From: Veillonella criceti
GTDB taxonomy: Bacteria > Bacillota > Negativicutes > Veillonellales > Veillonellaceae
NCBI RefSeq assembly: GCF_900460315.1
Contig: NZ_UHIO01000001.1
Span: 458,001-522,000 of the forward strand
Reading direction: 5' to 3'
Length of the DNA: 64,000 bases
Shown: piece by piece, positions 63,052 to 64,000 of the stretch
Numbering within the stretch: position 1 is the stretch's first letter
Layout: each line of letters starts with the position of its first letter
Made by a program: the position numbers and the translations under genes
The notes under the pieces: generated by a model
What the model was told of the DNA's origin: nothing
Database searches by the model: none
The model's input: only the letters and a program-made list of their open reading frames with translations

Positions 63052-63894
63052 CTATTTAGGGTTTACTACATTATCTACCACAATAGACAAACGCTCTACT
63101 GACATGCCTGTAATATACTCAATTTCATTAGAAATTGCTTTGTGCATATCATTCATAATTTGCTTTACAGGACGGCCTCTATAAATAGATACCCCCATAT
63201 CCAGCATCAATGCATTTGTTCCTTTGGATGTTTTCTTAATCTTAATGTCGTCACACTCAGCCATATCTGGTACTTTAGATAAGCTATTTTTAATCAAAGC
63301 CTCGATGACCTGATCAGAAAAGGTTAAACGACCATAATAACTAAATACTGGACGAACCACTGATTTTTCAAAATCTTGTGGTGCCGCACCATTTGTTTTG
63401 GTTGAACGTGTGCGTCGTAATATTGATTTAATAGGGTCAATTAAATACCCTTTAAAATGAGGTTTTAACTCCATTGTTGGCACTGGAATAATATGTTTTC
63501 CTTCTTTTAAACGAGCATTTTGTGCCTTTTCAATCTCTCTTGAAGAAGCAATATCTTCAATATGTATATATCGTTCAGGTTTACCTATATCTAATGCACT
63601 CGAAATTTTACCAACCATATTTTCAGAAGTGCCTAGAATTAAAATTTTTTTTGGTTTAATAATATCTAACTGTTCTTTTACTGAACGAACTTGTTCCGGA
63701 TCTTGAAATATCGCCCGCCGTACAGCCTTTAAACGACTTTCTTCCTTCTTTGCTGAAAATCCAGCCACAATACGATTATTGTGGATTAAGATGCCATCAT
63801 CAATAATACATTCCGCGCCATTTTCATGAGCCACTACTAAAGCACGATGGCTTTTACCGGTACCACTAGGGCCAACAAAAGCGATAACTTCCAT
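63052..63894 (-). CDS. P-loop NTPase fused to an Asp23/Gls24-like domain
   Basis: The protein (280 residues from ATG 63894) has an N-terminal nucleotide-binding domain with FVGPSGTGKSHRALVVA and a C-terminal region resembling Asp23/Gls24 (DUF322): VRPVFSYYGRLTFSDQVIEA, then GVSIYRGRPVKQIMNDMHKA and SVERLSIVVDNVV. The middle (PKKILILGTSENMVGKISSA) looks like a second half of the NTPase fold. Gls24-type domains occur in cell-envelope stress proteins and anchor partners. GGGGAG supports 63894. It lies upstream of miaB, probably in the same transcript. Function unknown. Confidence 0.75.
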   Translation of the reverse strand: MEVIAFVGPSGTGKSHRALVVAHENGAECIIDDGILIHNNRIVAGFSAKKEESRLKAVRRAIFQDPEQVRSVKEQLDIIKPKKILILGTSENMVGKISSALDIGKPERYIHIEDIASSREIEKAQNARLKEGKHIIPVPTMELKPHFKGYLIDPIKSILRRTRSTKTNGAAPQDFEKSVVRPVFSYYGRLTFSDQVIEALIKNSLSKVPDMAECDDIKIKKTSKGTNALMLDMGVSIYRGRPVKQIMNDMHKAISNEIEYITGMSVERLSIVVDNVVNPK

Positions 63895-64000
63895 AGTTTT
63901 TCTCCCCATCTATCATCAATGAATATCTATTAATTAATAAATCCATATCTAAACCGAAAAGCGTTTCCAAGTAGTTTCTATTAAACTATTGAAGAATCTC

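Noticed and set aside
63950-63972. Catabolite-response-like sequence GGAAACGCTTTTC upstream of the last gene
   Set aside because: One mismatch to the cre consensus, short, and not placed against a clear promoter; likely chance.

Overview
The window looks like a chromosome segment of a Negativicutes bacterium, most likely Veillonella (inferred; no search was run). It combines Firmicutes-type gene sets (hrcA-grpE-dnaK-dnaJ under a CIRCE operator, ribDE-ribBA-ribH under an FMN riboswitch, KtrAB, ThiM-ThiE) with a diderm-only product: a giant trimeric autotransporter adhesin with an ESPR signal peptide and a YadA-type outer-membrane anchor. The DNA is AT-rich and almost every gene is on the minus strand, so operons read from high to low coordinates.

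Layout. 1-4209: methylthioadenosine/S-adenosylhomocysteine recycling (mtnP, mtnA, ahcY, partial mtaD), preceded by a promoter and two hairpins. 4442-9390: hslO and the riboflavin operon with its FMN riboswitch. 9521-12475: an orphan 359-residue protein, then the only plus-strand operon, a sigma factor translationally coupled to a GH25 muramidase. 12517-20406: the adhesin. 20407-24833: a long AT-rich gap, a decayed Panacea-domain antitoxin, a DUF2827 glycosyltransferase-like gene and an AbiEi/AbiEii module. 24908-28124: thiamine salvage (thiM-thiE fusion, thiD) and HicAB. 28162-33584: a long glutamine synthetase-like gene behind an attenuator-like leader, yqeY, rpsU, a HIT protein, mtaB and rsmE. 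33791-39477: the hrcA-grpE-dnaK-dnaJ-prmA heat-shock operon. 39577-46100: OPT transporter, a class I amidotransferase hydrolase, KtrAB, a small sirohaem/Fe-S protein and a membrane protein. 46114-49534: an accessory stretch with RelBE, two metallophosphoesterases, a lipoprotein, tRNA-Ala(GGC) and a small zinc-ribbon gene behind a structured leader RNA. 49581-63894: translation and repair housekeeping (hemW, lepA, mnmA, a YnbB-type PLP enzyme, miaA, an RsmJ-like methyltransferase, mutL, mutS, miaB, and a P-loop/Asp23 fusion).

Functional links. RsmE, MtaB, MiaA, MiaB, MnmA, PrmA and the RsmJ-like enzyme modify RNA or ribosomal proteins, mostly using SAM. The SAH and MTA that SAM use produces are recycled by the mtn/ahcY cluster. 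Surface biology is concentrated in the adhesin region, where repeats, a C8 tract and a decayed gene suggest rapid change.

The strongest leads for undescribed biology are the roughly 215-nt leader RNA at 48726-48941, the sigma/GH25 operon, the collagen-like triplets and post-anchor coiled coil of the adhesin, the glnA and mtnP leaders, and the P-loop/Asp23 fusion. All promoter, operator and RNA-structure calls were made by eye.
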